Origin: Legionella bononiensis
Lineage (GTDB): Bacteria; Pseudomonadota; Gammaproteobacteria; Legionellales; Legionellaceae
Assembly (NCBI RefSeq): GCF_016786215.1
Contig: NZ_JADOBG010000010.1
Location: 62,001-126,000, forward strand
Reading direction: 5' to 3'
DNA length: 64,000 nt
The position numbers and the translations under genes are program-made. Position 1 is the first letter of the stretch. Each line of letters starts with the position of its first letter. A model generated the notes under the pieces. It was not told the origin of the DNA. It was given only the letters and a program-made list of their open reading frames with translations, and did not search any database. Positions 7,037-15,950 of this stretch are shown here, piece by piece.

Positions 7037-8695
7037 TTAATTTCCAGTACTACTATTCACCGCTTCAAACAGCTTGGGATTATCGGAGTAATCAATCGGA
7101 ATATCGACGATTACCGGTCCTTTTTGAGCAAGCGCTTCATGGAGCAATGATTTAAAATCAGAGGGGTGTTTTAACTCATATCCGGTTGCCCCAAATGCCT
7201 TGGCAAAATCAACTATATTAACTGTGCCAAAATCCACACCTGAGCCGCGCTTGTATTTCATTAGTTCCTGTTCTTTCACCATATTGTAACAATTATCACG
7301 CCAGATAAAATGAACGAAATTCTGTTTGTGTCGAACCGCATTTTCTAGCTCCATAGCTGAAAACAAAAATCCTCCATCACCTGACAATGACACAATGCGT
7401 TTATCAGGATGAACAAAATTCACGGCCATTGCCCAAGGTAACCCCACACCCAGAGTTTGTTGACCATTACTAAATAAAAGGTGATGAGGTTCATAGGATA
7501 AAAAGTAACGTGCCATCCAAATATAAACAGAACCAATATCACACACAACATAAGCATCATCATCAATGGCATTTCGTAACTCATGGATAAAATGCAAGGG
7601 ATGCAGGAGGTTTCCTTTTGATAAATGTTCACCACTTTGAATGATTTTTTGATGCGCATCATGATAAGGTTTCACATGCTTGTCATTTTGAGCAACCATA
7701 GCTGCATCTAATAAATCCGTTAAAACAGCAATATTCGCATCCACATCGCCAAGAAGTTCATAGTTCGGCTGGTACGCTTCATGTATTTTTGCTGGTAAAT
7801 AGTCAATATGGATGATTGTTCTCTGTTTTCCAACATTCCAGGTTTCCGGGTCATACTCCGCCATGTTTAATCCAACAGTGATTACTGCATCAGCCTTATT
7901 CAACAGTTGATCACCAGGTTGATTACAAAACAAACCTACCCTTCCAGCAAAGCAGGAAACCAGGCTTCTTGAAACCACGCCAGCAGCCTGAAAAGTTCCA
8001 ACAGTCGGCAAGTGAGTTTTTTCTAATAAAGCCCGGATAGCCATAGTATTTTCTGGTCGGCTTGCTTCCTGCCCTAATAATAACACCGGAAATTGTGCTG
8101 CATTAATCGTATCTGCAACAGCTTGTAAAGAATGTTTATGCGCAACACCATAACGAATAGGGTCCAATGGTTTAATTACAGGCACATTGACCATTTCGGT
8201 TAATACGTCCTGCGGCAAGCTAATAAAACAAGCGCCCCTTTTAGGCGCAGTAGCGCAACGAAATGCATTAGCAATAACTTCTGGAATCATTTGCGGTACT
8301 AAAACCTCAGCACTGGTTTTAGTTACTGGAGACATTAGTGCGACATTATTCGTATTTTGATGGGACTCCTTTAATGCCATGCTGCGAGGAACATTTCCAC
8401 CAATAGCGACTATAGGATCGCCTTCAGTCGTAGCGGTCAATAATCCAGTAGCCAGGTTCGAAACACCGGGTCCGGAGGTGACTAAAACAACACCAGGTTT
8501 ACCTGTTAAACGTCCATATGCTTGCGCCATAAATGCGGCATTTTGCTCATGACGGCATAAGATTAATTGAATAGATGAGTCTTCAAGAGCATCAAAAACC
8601 GTATCAATTTTTGCGCCAGGAATACCAAATACGAACTCAACACCTTGTGCTTCCAAACATTTTACAACAAGTTGTCCACCTTTTAATTTACCCAT
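7037..8695 (-). CDS. alsS: Acetolactate synthase, catabolic type
   Basis: A thiamine-diphosphate enzyme that joins two pyruvates to 2-acetolactate. The N-terminal domain has the FVFGIPGAKID and LCRHEQNAAFMAQAYGR motifs with the catalytic Glu. The C-terminal domain has the ThDP-binding GDGGFLFSAMELENAVRH and NCYNM. No regulatory subunit gene is adjacent, as expected for the acetoin-forming type, and the neighbour is acetolactate decarboxylase. The ATG at 8695 (552 aa) is preferred over a TTG at 8716 because GGA lies 7 nt upstream. A biosynthetic IlvB role is less likely from context. Confidence 0.9.
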   Translation of the reverse strand: MGKLKGGQLVVKCLEAQGVEFVFGIPGAKIDTVFDALEDSSIQLILCRHEQNAAFMAQAYGRLTGKPGVVLVTSGPGVSNLATGLLTATTEGDPIVAIGGNVPRSMALKESHQNTNNVALMSPVTKTSAEVLVPQMIPEVIANAFRCATAPKRGACFISLPQDVLTEMVNVPVIKPLDPIRYGVAHKHSLQAVADTINAAQFPVLLLGQEASRPENTMAIRALLEKTHLPTVGTFQAAGVVSRSLVSCFAGRVGLFCNQPGDQLLNKADAVITVGLNMAEYDPETWNVGKQRTIIHIDYLPAKIHEAYQPNYELLGDVDANIAVLTDLLDAAMVAQNDKHVKPYHDAHQKIIQSGEHLSKGNLLHPLHFIHELRNAIDDDAYVVCDIGSVYIWMARYFLSYEPHHLLFSNGQQTLGVGLPWAMAVNFVHPDKRIVSLSGDGGFLFSAMELENAVRHKQNFVHFIWRDNCYNMVKEQELMKYKRGSGVDFGTVNIVDFAKAFGATGYELKHPSDFKSLLHEALAQKGPVIVDIPIDYSDNPKLFEAVNSSTGN

Positions 8696-8862
8696 GACAC
8701 CATCCGATTCGTCCAATCCATAGTATTACTAGTGTAGCTTGATTCATGCGAAATCAACAACAAAGGTCAACCTTTGGAAATCAATTACACCGCTCAAAAT
8801 ATAAATTTAATACCTCTTAATTATCGTTCTAAAATTAAGTACACTCCGCCTAATCAATTTAT

Positions 8863-9813
8863 ATGGGTTTCACCATGTATAAGATAAACCATAATATGTT
8901 TACAGGAGTATTAATCCCTTTTATTGGACTTGTGAGTCTATTTGCCCTCTTTTCTCCTGACTTCCTCTCTGCAACGACCTGGGCAAGCATTCTTGGTTCT
9001 GCAGCTGATTTAGGCATTGTTGTACTCGGCGTTACCTTATTACTGATTGCCGGAGAATTCGATCTTTCTGTGGGTGCCAATTTTGCTTTATCCGGAATAC
9101 TATTTGGCTCACTTTCTCTATCAGGTGTTAATGGGTGTTTTGCTTTATTCATTTCCTTGTTAACAGGCACCTTTATTGGATTAATCAATGCTGCTTTAAC
9201 TGTTTTTATTAAAATTCCTTCATTTATTGTAACTTTGGGTACCATGCTCATTGTTCGTAGTTTTATTCTTTTATATACGCAGGGACTACCCATATCCATA
9301 GAAGATAATAACCTCATTATGACTATTCTGGCAGGTGAATTGAACCACAATTTATTAGCGTCATTCCTTTGGTGGTTTATCATCGGACTTTATCTCACCT
9401 ACGTGCTTCAGTGGACTAAATTAGGCAATCACATCTATGCCACAGGATACAATACTGATGTTGCTTACCTATCAGGTATCAATACAATAAAAATAAAATT
9501 CTACTGTTTTGCCCTGTGTGGATTGCTGACGGCTCTTGCAGGAGCAACTCAATTTAGCCATCTCAACAGCTTATCTCCCCTTGCAGGAGATCAGTATGAA
9601 TTATATGCTATTGCTGCAACAGTCATCGGAGGTACCTCTCTTAAAGGCGGTAAAGGGTCATTATTAAGTGCAGCATTAGGAACCCTGCTGATTAGCACTG
9701 TAGATACTGGATTAGTCCAAATTGGAGTATCGACCTATTGGTATCGGTGCTTTGTTGGAATCATTTTAATCTTGGCTGTAACAATTAACTTATCTGCACG
9801 GAATGCTCGATGA
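8863..9813 (+). CDS. Sugar-type ABC transporter permease (RbsC family)
   Basis: A 316-aa inner-membrane permease of the BPD_transp_2 family with about 8-10 hydrophobic segments. The conserved loop VVLGVTLLLIAGEFDLSVGA and the second motif IAATVIGGTSLKGGKGS are typical of ribose/monosaccharide permeases. The end overlaps the ATPase gene by ATGA, so the two are translationally coupled. Order is permease-ATPase-binding protein. The start at 8863 has no clear ribosome site; an in-frame ATG at 8875 is an alternative. The substrate is not determined. Confidence 0.9.
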   Translation: MGFTMYKINHNMFTGVLIPFIGLVSLFALFSPDFLSATTWASILGSAADLGIVVLGVTLLLIAGEFDLSVGANFALSGILFGSLSLSGVNGCFALFISLLTGTFIGLINAALTVFIKIPSFIVTLGTMLIVRSFILLYTQGLPISIEDNNLIMTILAGELNHNLLASFLWWFIIGLYLTYVLQWTKLGNHIYATGYNTDVAYLSGINTIKIKFYCFALCGLLTALAGATQFSHLNSLSPLAGDQYELYAIAATVIGGTSLKGGKGSLLSAALGTLLISTVDTGLVQIGVSTYWYRCFVGIILILAVTINLSARNAR

Positions 9814-10547
9814 TTGCCGAAGCACAAAAACACATCTTACTCAAACTGGATCATATAGGTAAAAAATATGGTTCAAATCAAATTCTCAATAAAGTATCTT
9901 TTGAACTGTATCCAGGCCAAATTATTGCCTTAATTGGAGACAATGGTGCTGGTAAATCGACATTGGTTAAAATAATAACCGGTTACACCCAACCTGACGC
10001 CGGGAGTATCTATTGGAATGGTCAACGTATTCGATTTAATCAATTTAATGCGCCTCGTCAAGCACGCAGTCTTGGTATACAAGCAGTATATCAACACTTA
10101 GCCTTAGTCGATGAACTGTCACTTTGGCGTAATTTCTTTTTAGGAAATGAACTGGTTAAACATTATGGGCCGTTTCGTCGATTAGACATAAAACGCATGC
10201 AGCAACTCACTCAGGAATCTCTTGAGGATTTTAAACTCCTACGTCAACTAAACCCCTGCACTCCGGTTAAAACATTATCTGGTGGAGAGCGACAAATACT
10301 TGCAATTTGTCGTGCCAAACATTTTAACGCAAAACTTCTCATACTGGATGAACCCACCAGTGCCCTCTCCCCTCAGCAGGCATATGAAGTGATTGAGAAC
10401 ATAAAGAGAATTGCGGCCACAGGAATGGCAATTATCTTTATTACTCATCGCATGGAACATGTTGCAGAAACGGCTGATCGCATCGTCCAACTCGCTCATG
10501 GCTCTCTAGTAATTAATGAACACAACCATCAAAGGATTTATCTATGA
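9810..10547 (+). CDS. Sugar-type ABC transporter ATPase, single domain
   Basis: A 245-aa ATPase with Walker A GDNGAGKST, Q-loop region AVYQHLALVDEL, signature LSGGERQ and Walker B LLILDEPTSALS followed by the switch His in ITHRMEH. The closest pattern is the RbsA/XylG group, but those usually carry two fused ATPase domains (about 500 aa) and this has only one, so it should work as a homodimer. It overlaps both neighbours by 4 bp (ATGA), so all three proteins are made together. Confidence 0.92.
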   Translation: MIAEAQKHILLKLDHIGKKYGSNQILNKVSFELYPGQIIALIGDNGAGKSTLVKIITGYTQPDAGSIYWNGQRIRFNQFNAPRQARSLGIQAVYQHLALVDELSLWRNFFLGNELVKHYGPFRRLDIKRMQQLTQESLEDFKLLRQLNPCTPVKTLSGGERQILAICRAKHFNAKLLILDEPTSALSPQQAYEVIENIKRIAATGMAIIFITHRMEHVAETADRIVQLAHGSLVINEHNHQRIYL

Positions 10548-11431
10548 GAATCTATTTAATACTTCTCTCTTTTTTTTCTCTACTGTTCAGTCATTGCCTG
10601 GCATATGCTGGAGATAAATATTATTTGATTACGCATGGATCACAAGATCCTTATTGGCTGAGTTTATTTGAAGGCGCCAAAAAAGCCGCAGAAGAATTAA
10701 AAATAGAGGTACAGATTTTAGCCCCATCCGGCGCAAATGACGTGCCTAAACAAGTACAATTTATTGATAGTGCGCTGGCGACTCATCCATTGGGGGTTGC
10801 TACGACCATTCCCTCCGATACAGCCTTTACCAAAAGCCTGAATCATGCGAAAAAGAGCAACATTCCGGTCATAGCTTTTGATACAAAACCCAAGGATAAA
10901 AATAAAAATCCCTATCTCGCTTTTTTAGGTTCAGATAATCAATTAGCAGGTAAAATGCTGGCTCAAAAAGCAAAAGAATTGACCGTTTCGGAGCAGAGAG
11001 CCCTTATTATTAATCCTCAACCAGGACATATAGGGCTTGAAATGCGTTCTAAAGGAATTAAAACCGTCCTGAACGAACAAAAAGTTCCCTTTGAGGAACT
11101 GGATGTAGGCACTGATGCAAATCAAGTTCAAGCCCGAATCAAGTCCTACTTTTTGCTCCATCCTGAGACCAACGTGATTTTTTGTTTAACCTCTCAAGCC
11201 CTAGACCCTCTGGGACAAATGCTGAAACACCCTGAGCGCTATCATTTTGATTACAAGCCTCATGTATATTCATTTGATGCAACCCCTAACACCCAAGCTT
11301 TAATCAAAAGAAAACTGGTTGACTATGCAATTGATCAACAACCCTTCCTTATGGGTTATTTAAGTATAACTCAATTAGTGCTCTTGAACCGGTATCAATT
11401 AAAACCAGTCAATATTAATACTGCAAAGTAA
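10544..11431 (+). CDS. Periplasmic sugar-binding protein of the ABC importer
   Basis: A 295-aa protein with a Sec signal peptide (MRIYLILLSFFSLLFSHCLA, cleavage about residue 21-23). The mature part has the Peripla_BP_4 layout: YWLSLFEGAKKAAEEL near the start, then NIPVIAFDTKP, LGSDNQLAGKMLAQKA and a VYSFDATP hinge strand. It captures a monosaccharide-like ligand for the upstream permease. The ligand cannot be named from sequence. Placing the binding protein last in the operon is less common than first. Confidence 0.88.
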   Translation: MRIYLILLSFFSLLFSHCLAYAGDKYYLITHGSQDPYWLSLFEGAKKAAEELKIEVQILAPSGANDVPKQVQFIDSALATHPLGVATTIPSDTAFTKSLNHAKKSNIPVIAFDTKPKDKNKNPYLAFLGSDNQLAGKMLAQKAKELTVSEQRALIINPQPGHIGLEMRSKGIKTVLNEQKVPFEELDVGTDANQVQARIKSYFLLHPETNVIFCLTSQALDPLGQMLKHPERYHFDYKPHVYSFDATPNTQALIKRKLVDYAIDQQPFLMGYLSITQLVLLNRYQLKPVNINTAK

Positions 11432-11435
11432 ATAA

Positions 11436-11585
11436 ATGAAACTACTCGCTTTCTTATGGCGCGGTCCAGAACGAAAAGCAATGCACACGATTATTTTCAA
11501 CAATTTAATCCTGTGCATTTGCTTGCATCAGCCAGCAGATAAAGATCCTTTTTATGAACTTAAGAGCAGCATAAAAGCAACCTAA
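11436..11585 (+). CDS. Possible 49-aa small protein at the end of the ABC operon
   Basis: The ATG is 4 nt after the binding-protein stop. The product (MKLLAFLWRGPERKAMHTII...) has a short hydrophobic run (IIFNNLILCICL). No ribosome site or homologue is recognised. It may be chance, but its tight spacing makes it worth recording. Confidence 0.3.
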   Translation: MKLLAFLWRGPERKAMHTIIFNNLILCICLHQPADKDPFYELKSSIKAT

Positions 11586-11600
11586 GGGATCTATTAGGTA

Positions 11601-12257
11601 CTATTCTAGAGATATTGACCTGTAACTGCTTACAACTCCCCAGGTTAACAAAAATTGAGCTACATAATAAGTAAACATGACAAATATGCGTACATCCACT
11701 TGTGGATAAATAAACAAATTAAGAGCGAGGCTTAAATCAGAGATTAGAAAAAATAATGCACCACTTCCAATGATTAAACTTTCACTCTTGACCTGAAATG
11801 CCGTAAAAGCCATAAACATTAAAACGCAAAAATAAACCATCACGGGAATCAACAAGGCCCCCAAGTAGGGAATCATCATATAAGCGATAAATCCCATGAC
11901 TAACAAGACTGGCGCAAAGTACGCTAAATGTACTCCATTGTACTTAAAGGACTTTATAAAGAGAGCTATATAACAGCAATGGGCTAATAAAAAACAGCCT
12001 ATGCCCAACTCCAATTGCAGTGCGACAGGCACTGTTAATATGATATCACCAGCCAAAGAGAAACCTAGAGCAGCAACTAACGCCATTTTGGTCCAGGACA
12101 GCATGTCGCGTTGCAAAACAGCAAGGATCAAACAGGCTATAGGTATTGGTTTTAATAATGTATTAAGAGGATAACTAATAAAAGATACTAGTATAAGATA
12201 AAGAGCAGCAGTGAATAAAAACGCGTACGATGCGGGTTTAGGTAAAACGTAAGCCAT
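11601..12257 (-). CDS. YhhN/TMEM86-family membrane protein
   Basis: An integral membrane protein of 218 aa with about 8 hydrophobic helices. Family-like acidic motifs occur within membrane segments ([11 protein letters not shown] and [13 protein letters not shown]). Relatives include lysoplasmalogenase (TMEM86B) and E. coli YhhN; the bacterial function is uncertain. The ATG at 12257 is chosen because AAAGGA lies just upstream. The open frame runs 50 codons further, but that extension reads into a dispersed palindromic repeat and is unlikely to be coding. Confidence 0.8.
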   Translation of the reverse strand: MAYVLPKPASYAFLFTAALYLILVSFISYPLNTLLKPIPIACLILAVLQRDMLSWTKMALVAALGFSLAGDIILTVPVALQLELGIGCFLLAHCCYIALFIKSFKYNGVHLAYFAPVLLVMGFIAYMMIPYLGALLIPVMVYFCVLMFMAFTAFQVKSESLIIGSGALFFLISDLSLALNLFIYPQVDVRIFVMFTYYVAQFLLTWGVVSSYRSISLE

Positions 12258-12385
12258 GATCAGTCCTTTATTCAGTTTAGTCCTGGAAACCAGTTTTTTA
12301 ATATTATAGGGTTTGTTCACAAGTGATCTGAAAGCCCTAAATGAAGCGATGTGAGGCTGAGCGATCCTCACTTTATATACATCAA

Positions 12386-12463
12386 CCTCACGAAAGCGGG
12401 GATCCATTTAAAATGTGGCATTGTACAAATTTTTAGGATAGATCCCCGCCTTCGCGCTGAGGA
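12386..12463. repeat. Palindromic repeat, family A (diverged copy)
   Basis: Left arm CCTCACGAAAGCGGGGATCC and right arm with GATCCCCGCCTTCGCG face each other over about 30 nt. It is related to the elements at 12524, 20886 and 21069. Confidence 0.65.
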
Positions 12464-12523
12464 GTCTTGGCATTTATTTATTCACTTCATAGATCTAAGC
12501 TAATTCAGACTGTTCCATCTTGG

Positions 12524-12609
12524 GTCATCCTCGCGAAGGCGAGGATCCATGAAGCAAACACAATCAAGTGCTCATTTGATGCATGGATTCCCGCCTTCGC
12601 GGGAATGAC
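12524..12609. repeat. Palindromic repeat, family A
   Basis: GTCATCCTCGCGAAGGCGAG... at the left and an inverted ATGGATTCCCGCCTTCGCGG... ending in GAATGAC at the right give an imperfect palindrome of 86 bp. A half copy follows at about 12660-12690. The whole 12258-12784 gap holds only such repeats and the upstream region of the YhhN gene; no gene is seen. Confidence 0.7.
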
Positions 12610-12784
12610 GTTCATTGTAACCAGATAGATCTCAAATTAACCATCCAAGCAATTAAATGCTAGGATTCCTCAGCGCTTTCGCGAGGATAACAACCTTATA
12701 AACAATACAAAAATATTATACCTTTCATTAATACGTAATGACACACTTGTTTTCTCATATACTGGTGCGCCAGTTTAATCTGTT

Positions 12785-13282
12785 CTAACTCATCTTCGGT
12801 CTCGGCGCTGCGGTTTTAGGGACACTATCCCCATAAAGATAAGAGTTAACCAGAACCAATGCGCTCTCCGTTAAGGACAAAGCAACTCCAGACATTTTAA
12901 TCACATCTAAAAATGGACTTGGATCGCCACTACTGGAGTATATTTCATAAGCCTCTGCCGCAAGCAACAAAAAACCGGCCGTAAACTGTACTCCGCCTAC
13001 TATCTGTCCCATATAGGAATAGGCTGAATCATCTCCTTTATTTCTATAATACCTGTTACCAAAAAAGCCAATGGCTCCAACAACCATTCCACCTACTGCC
13101 GTAACAATATTATTTTTAGTTACATGTTCCGTTGCTTTTCCCAGCGCATAGAGAATAGCGGGTCCCCTGGTTGCGAGCTGAACATTTAATTTTCGTGCAC
13201 TTTCATATACATCAGGGCCTAATTGACTGTTACCTTCTGGATTATTCTGTGAATTATCTTGCTCATATTTTTCTTGCGTCAT
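12785..13282 (-). CDS. Hypothetical 165-aa membrane protein
   Basis: Unrecognised. A polar N-terminus rich in Asn and Gln (residues 1-25) is followed by hydrophobic stretches at about 60-76 (IVTAVGGMVVGAIGFFG), 90-110 (IVGGVQFTAGFLLLAAEAY) and 128-148 (VIKMSGVALSLTESALVLV). That suggests two or three membrane helices. The C-terminus is Pro/Lys-rich. A strong AAAGGAG ribosome site lies 6 nt before the ATG, so it is likely expressed. It could be a Legionella-specific membrane protein or effector; no function can be assigned. Confidence 0.7.
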   Translation of the reverse strand: MTQEKYEQDNSQNNPEGNSQLGPDVYESARKLNVQLATRGPAILYALGKATEHVTKNNIVTAVGGMVVGAIGFFGNRYYRNKGDDSAYSYMGQIVGGVQFTAGFLLLAAEAYEIYSSSGDPSPFLDVIKMSGVALSLTESALVLVNSYLYGDSVPKTAAPRPKMS

Positions 13283-13475
13283 CGCTTACTCCTTTATAAC
13301 GTAACTCCTGTCTCGATCCATTTCCTTAATCAGGAAACTGTGCTCATTCTACTTAAAGTTCGTTGAATAGACACTATTTTTTCTAATATGAGGAACAAAT
13401 CCAAAACCTGGACTATAGTTAAAATAACTAACTAAAATAACAACGGATTATGAAAATCCGAGTGGGGGGAAAACC

Positions 13476-14327
13476 ATGTTCATGCGATGGCTAGGGATAG
13501 CTTCTTTATTTGTTCTGCTGAATTCTTCTTGTTTTGCTGAGGAACATGAAATTGCGATAACTATAGATGACTTGCCATTCGTTGGTTCGGGTACCAATAC
13601 CCCTGGAAATTTAAAAAGAACGCAAGATCGATTTATGGCAATTGTAAATACACTGGTAGAAAATCAGGTACCAGCAACGGGTTTTGCCATAGGAGGAGCT
13701 GTAGCCAAGAATGAATGGGATTTATTAGAAACGTTTCGGAACCAAGGCTTAACGATAGGCAATCATACTTATACTCATAAGAGCTTAAATGGAATGTCTG
13801 CAGAAAAATATATTGCAGATATAGAACGAGCAGACACTACTTTGGCACCTGTAATGACTGAGCCTAAATATTTCCGTTATCCCTATCTAGCGGAAGGCAA
13901 GGGTGAAAAAAAACAGAAAGTGCAGGAATGGCTGGCAGAGCACCAATACACAATAGCTCCTGTAACTATAGACAGTAAGGATTACGAATTTAATGCGCAG
14001 TTCTATAGAATTCCCTACAGAAAAAGACCTCAAAGCATCAATTCATTCAAAAAAAGATACCTTGCTTTTATCTGGAGTCAGACTCTAAAAGCAGATAAAA
14101 AAGCAAAAAAAGTGGAAGGCCAGCCGATAAAACATATTCTACTGATCCATGCTAACTTGCTTAATAGTTTATGCCTGGCGGATATTATTGAACTGTATCG
14201 AAGTAATGGATATAAATTTATTACTCTAGCAGAGGCCTTAAAAGGTAATACAGCTCCAGTTATTAATGATTCTTCAGCCGCAACTCCCGCAGTTGAGAGT
14301 GAGCCCAAAGAAGAGACTAAACCATAA
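13476..14327 (+). CDS. Secreted polysaccharide deacetylase (NodB-like)
   Basis: A 283-aa protein with a signal peptide (MFMRWLGIASLFVLLNSSCFA). Motif 1 is AITIDDLPF with the catalytic and metal Asp pair, motif 2 is GNHTYTHKSL with the H-x3-H metal site, and motif 3 is FRYPYL. These fit carbohydrate esterase family 4, which removes acetyl groups from cell-wall or other sugars outside the inner membrane. The C-terminal tail is low-complexity (Ala, Pro, Glu). A GGGGGGA ribosome site precedes the ATG. The exact substrate is unknown. Confidence 0.88.
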   Translation: MFMRWLGIASLFVLLNSSCFAEEHEIAITIDDLPFVGSGTNTPGNLKRTQDRFMAIVNTLVENQVPATGFAIGGAVAKNEWDLLETFRNQGLTIGNHTYTHKSLNGMSAEKYIADIERADTTLAPVMTEPKYFRYPYLAEGKGEKKQKVQEWLAEHQYTIAPVTIDSKDYEFNAQFYRIPYRKRPQSINSFKKRYLAFIWSQTLKADKKAKKVEGQPIKHILLIHANLLNSLCLADIIELYRSNGYKFITLAEALKGNTAPVINDSSAATPAVESEPKEETKP

Positions 14328-14378
14328 TAGACGGGTCTATTGGGGATTCTTTATTTTAATTACCTCTAAACGTCGACG

Positions 14379-14399
14379 TACCGTGCTTTATGCACGGTA
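14379..14399 (+). terminator. Hairpin after the deacetylase gene
   Basis: TACCGTGC pairs perfectly with GCACGGTA around a 5-nt loop, about 50 bp after the stop. No T-run follows. The rest of the gap to 14618 holds a repeat remnant (family D, about 14491-14530) and another inverted repeat (CCTGTATTA/TAATACAGG, about 14550-14577). Confidence 0.45.
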
Positions 14400-14618
14400 T
14401 CTAGACAATGCACCGAGAATTAAGTACTCCTCTCCTAATTTATAAAGCCAGGAATGTATTTATTTAAGTCTCGATGTTCAAGGAAATACCCCGTCTTTGT
14501 GAGCAACGTGAAGCAATCCACAACGGAGCTTTAGTTGATGAGCGTGATCCTGTATTACGACTTCGTCTAATACAGGCTACATTCGCAATCAGACCGAGCT
14601 GTGTCAATGAGTAATAAA

Positions 14619-15812
14619 TCAAGCGAGTTTTTCTATTCGAGATACAGCGTGACGTGGTAATAGCAACCAATAGTGCCCTTCATTTTTCATGTGGCCTGCA
14701 ATTAAAGTCGCCTTGTCACCACCGCCCCAAAATACGTCCCCTCTCACTTTACCGCGAATAGCACCCCCGGTATCCTGAGCGATCATCAATCGCTGCATGG
14801 GCTTATTCACATTAGGATCTTTACTGTCAGGTCGAGTAGTACTTAGCCAAAGCGGAGCTCCCATAGGAATCCACTCTCTATCAATAGCAAGTGAGTACCC
14901 CGGAGTAAGTGCAACCCCCTGAGAACCCAAGGCAGCATCTAATGATAACTTACGGAAGAATACAAATGATTTATTTTTATTGATGATCTTATCCATTTGC
15001 TTGGGGTGCGCTTCCAAATATCGTTTAATTGCCTGCATAGACGCATTGTGTTTTGTCATGATGCCTTTTTTAATTAATACACCGGCTATAGCAGTATAAG
15101 GAGCACCATTTTGACCATCATAGCCAACAAATACTCGTGATCCGTCTTCAAGTTCTACAATACCCGACCCTTGAATTTCCAGGAATAATCGGTCTATAGG
15201 GCTGTGAATCCAAAGCAAAACTTTTGCTGAGTCTTTAATGGCTCCTTTATTAATTTGCTCTCGAGTATAGTACGGTACAATTTTATTGCCCGTAATACGC
15301 CCAACAATTTTGCGATTTTTCATATGAGGAATAAAGAGTCCCAAATCGATAGTCACTAAATTACTGGGCAATTCATAGAGCGGAACACTAAATTCTTCAG
15401 TTTTCTTGTAGCTGCCTTTTAATGAAGGCATATAATAACCGGTAAATAATCCCTTTACCGGTTTTCCATCATAAAACTCAACAGGAGAGAACCATTTTTG
15501 AAAAAACAATTTTGCCGATTGTTCACTGACAGGATTTAGTTTTAGTGCAGCATGACACGCTGGCTGCCAGTCTTTCGCCTGTAAATCAATTTTATCGGTG
15601 CCAACAGCACGTTCCGGATCCTGTTTGATAAACGCACGACAGGAAGTTTGGAATGTCATTAGGGATTTTTTAAATTCGGCAGCATCCCACCCCGGTAATT
15701 GATTAAAATTAACCTGACGGAAAGTGGGTTTGGGTGGCCAATACCACCATACCGAAATACCAATGCCCATTAACACCAGGGCTACTGTAAAATAGATTAT
15801 TTTTGATTTCAT
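14619..15812 (-). CDS. mltA: Membrane-bound lytic murein transglycosylase A
   Basis: Cuts the glycan strands of peptidoglycan with formation of 1,6-anhydro ends. The protein has 397 aa. An N-terminal membrane anchor covers about residues 4-24 (IIYFTVALVLMGIGISVWWYW). The MltA domain follows (GLFTGYYMPSLKGS, then ILWIHSPIDRLFLEIQGSG-like stretch). The C-terminal 3D domain has AQDTGGAIRGKVRGDVFWGG with the catalytic Asp. E. coli MltA is an outer-membrane lipoprotein; here I see no lipobox Cys, so it is probably anchored in the inner membrane. Confidence 0.9.
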   Translation of the reverse strand: MKSKIIYFTVALVLMGIGISVWWYWPPKPTFRQVNFNQLPGWDAAEFKKSLMTFQTSCRAFIKQDPERAVGTDKIDLQAKDWQPACHAALKLNPVSEQSAKLFFQKWFSPVEFYDGKPVKGLFTGYYMPSLKGSYKKTEEFSVPLYELPSNLVTIDLGLFIPHMKNRKIVGRITGNKIVPYYTREQINKGAIKDSAKVLLWIHSPIDRLFLEIQGSGIVELEDGSRVFVGYDGQNGAPYTAIAGVLIKKGIMTKHNASMQAIKRYLEAHPKQMDKIINKNKSFVFFRKLSLDAALGSQGVALTPGYSLAIDREWIPMGAPLWLSTTRPDSKDPNVNKPMQRLMIAQDTGGAIRGKVRGDVFWGGGDKATLIAGHMKNEGHYWLLLPRHAVSRIEKLA

Positions 15813-15950
15813 AAGAGGTCAATTTTTACACGTGATGGAGTAAATTGCAACTAAAATTTACCGTGGTTGACTCATACTACACTTCCAGAAACAAATTAAT
15901 CATTGTTTTTATTCAATTTTTTTCCAGGTCATTTTTTTTGAAAAAAGCAG

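Noticed and set aside
12258..12407. 50-codon N-terminal extension of the YhhN protein
   Set aside because: It reads into a dispersed palindromic repeat and the ribosome site supports ATG 12257.
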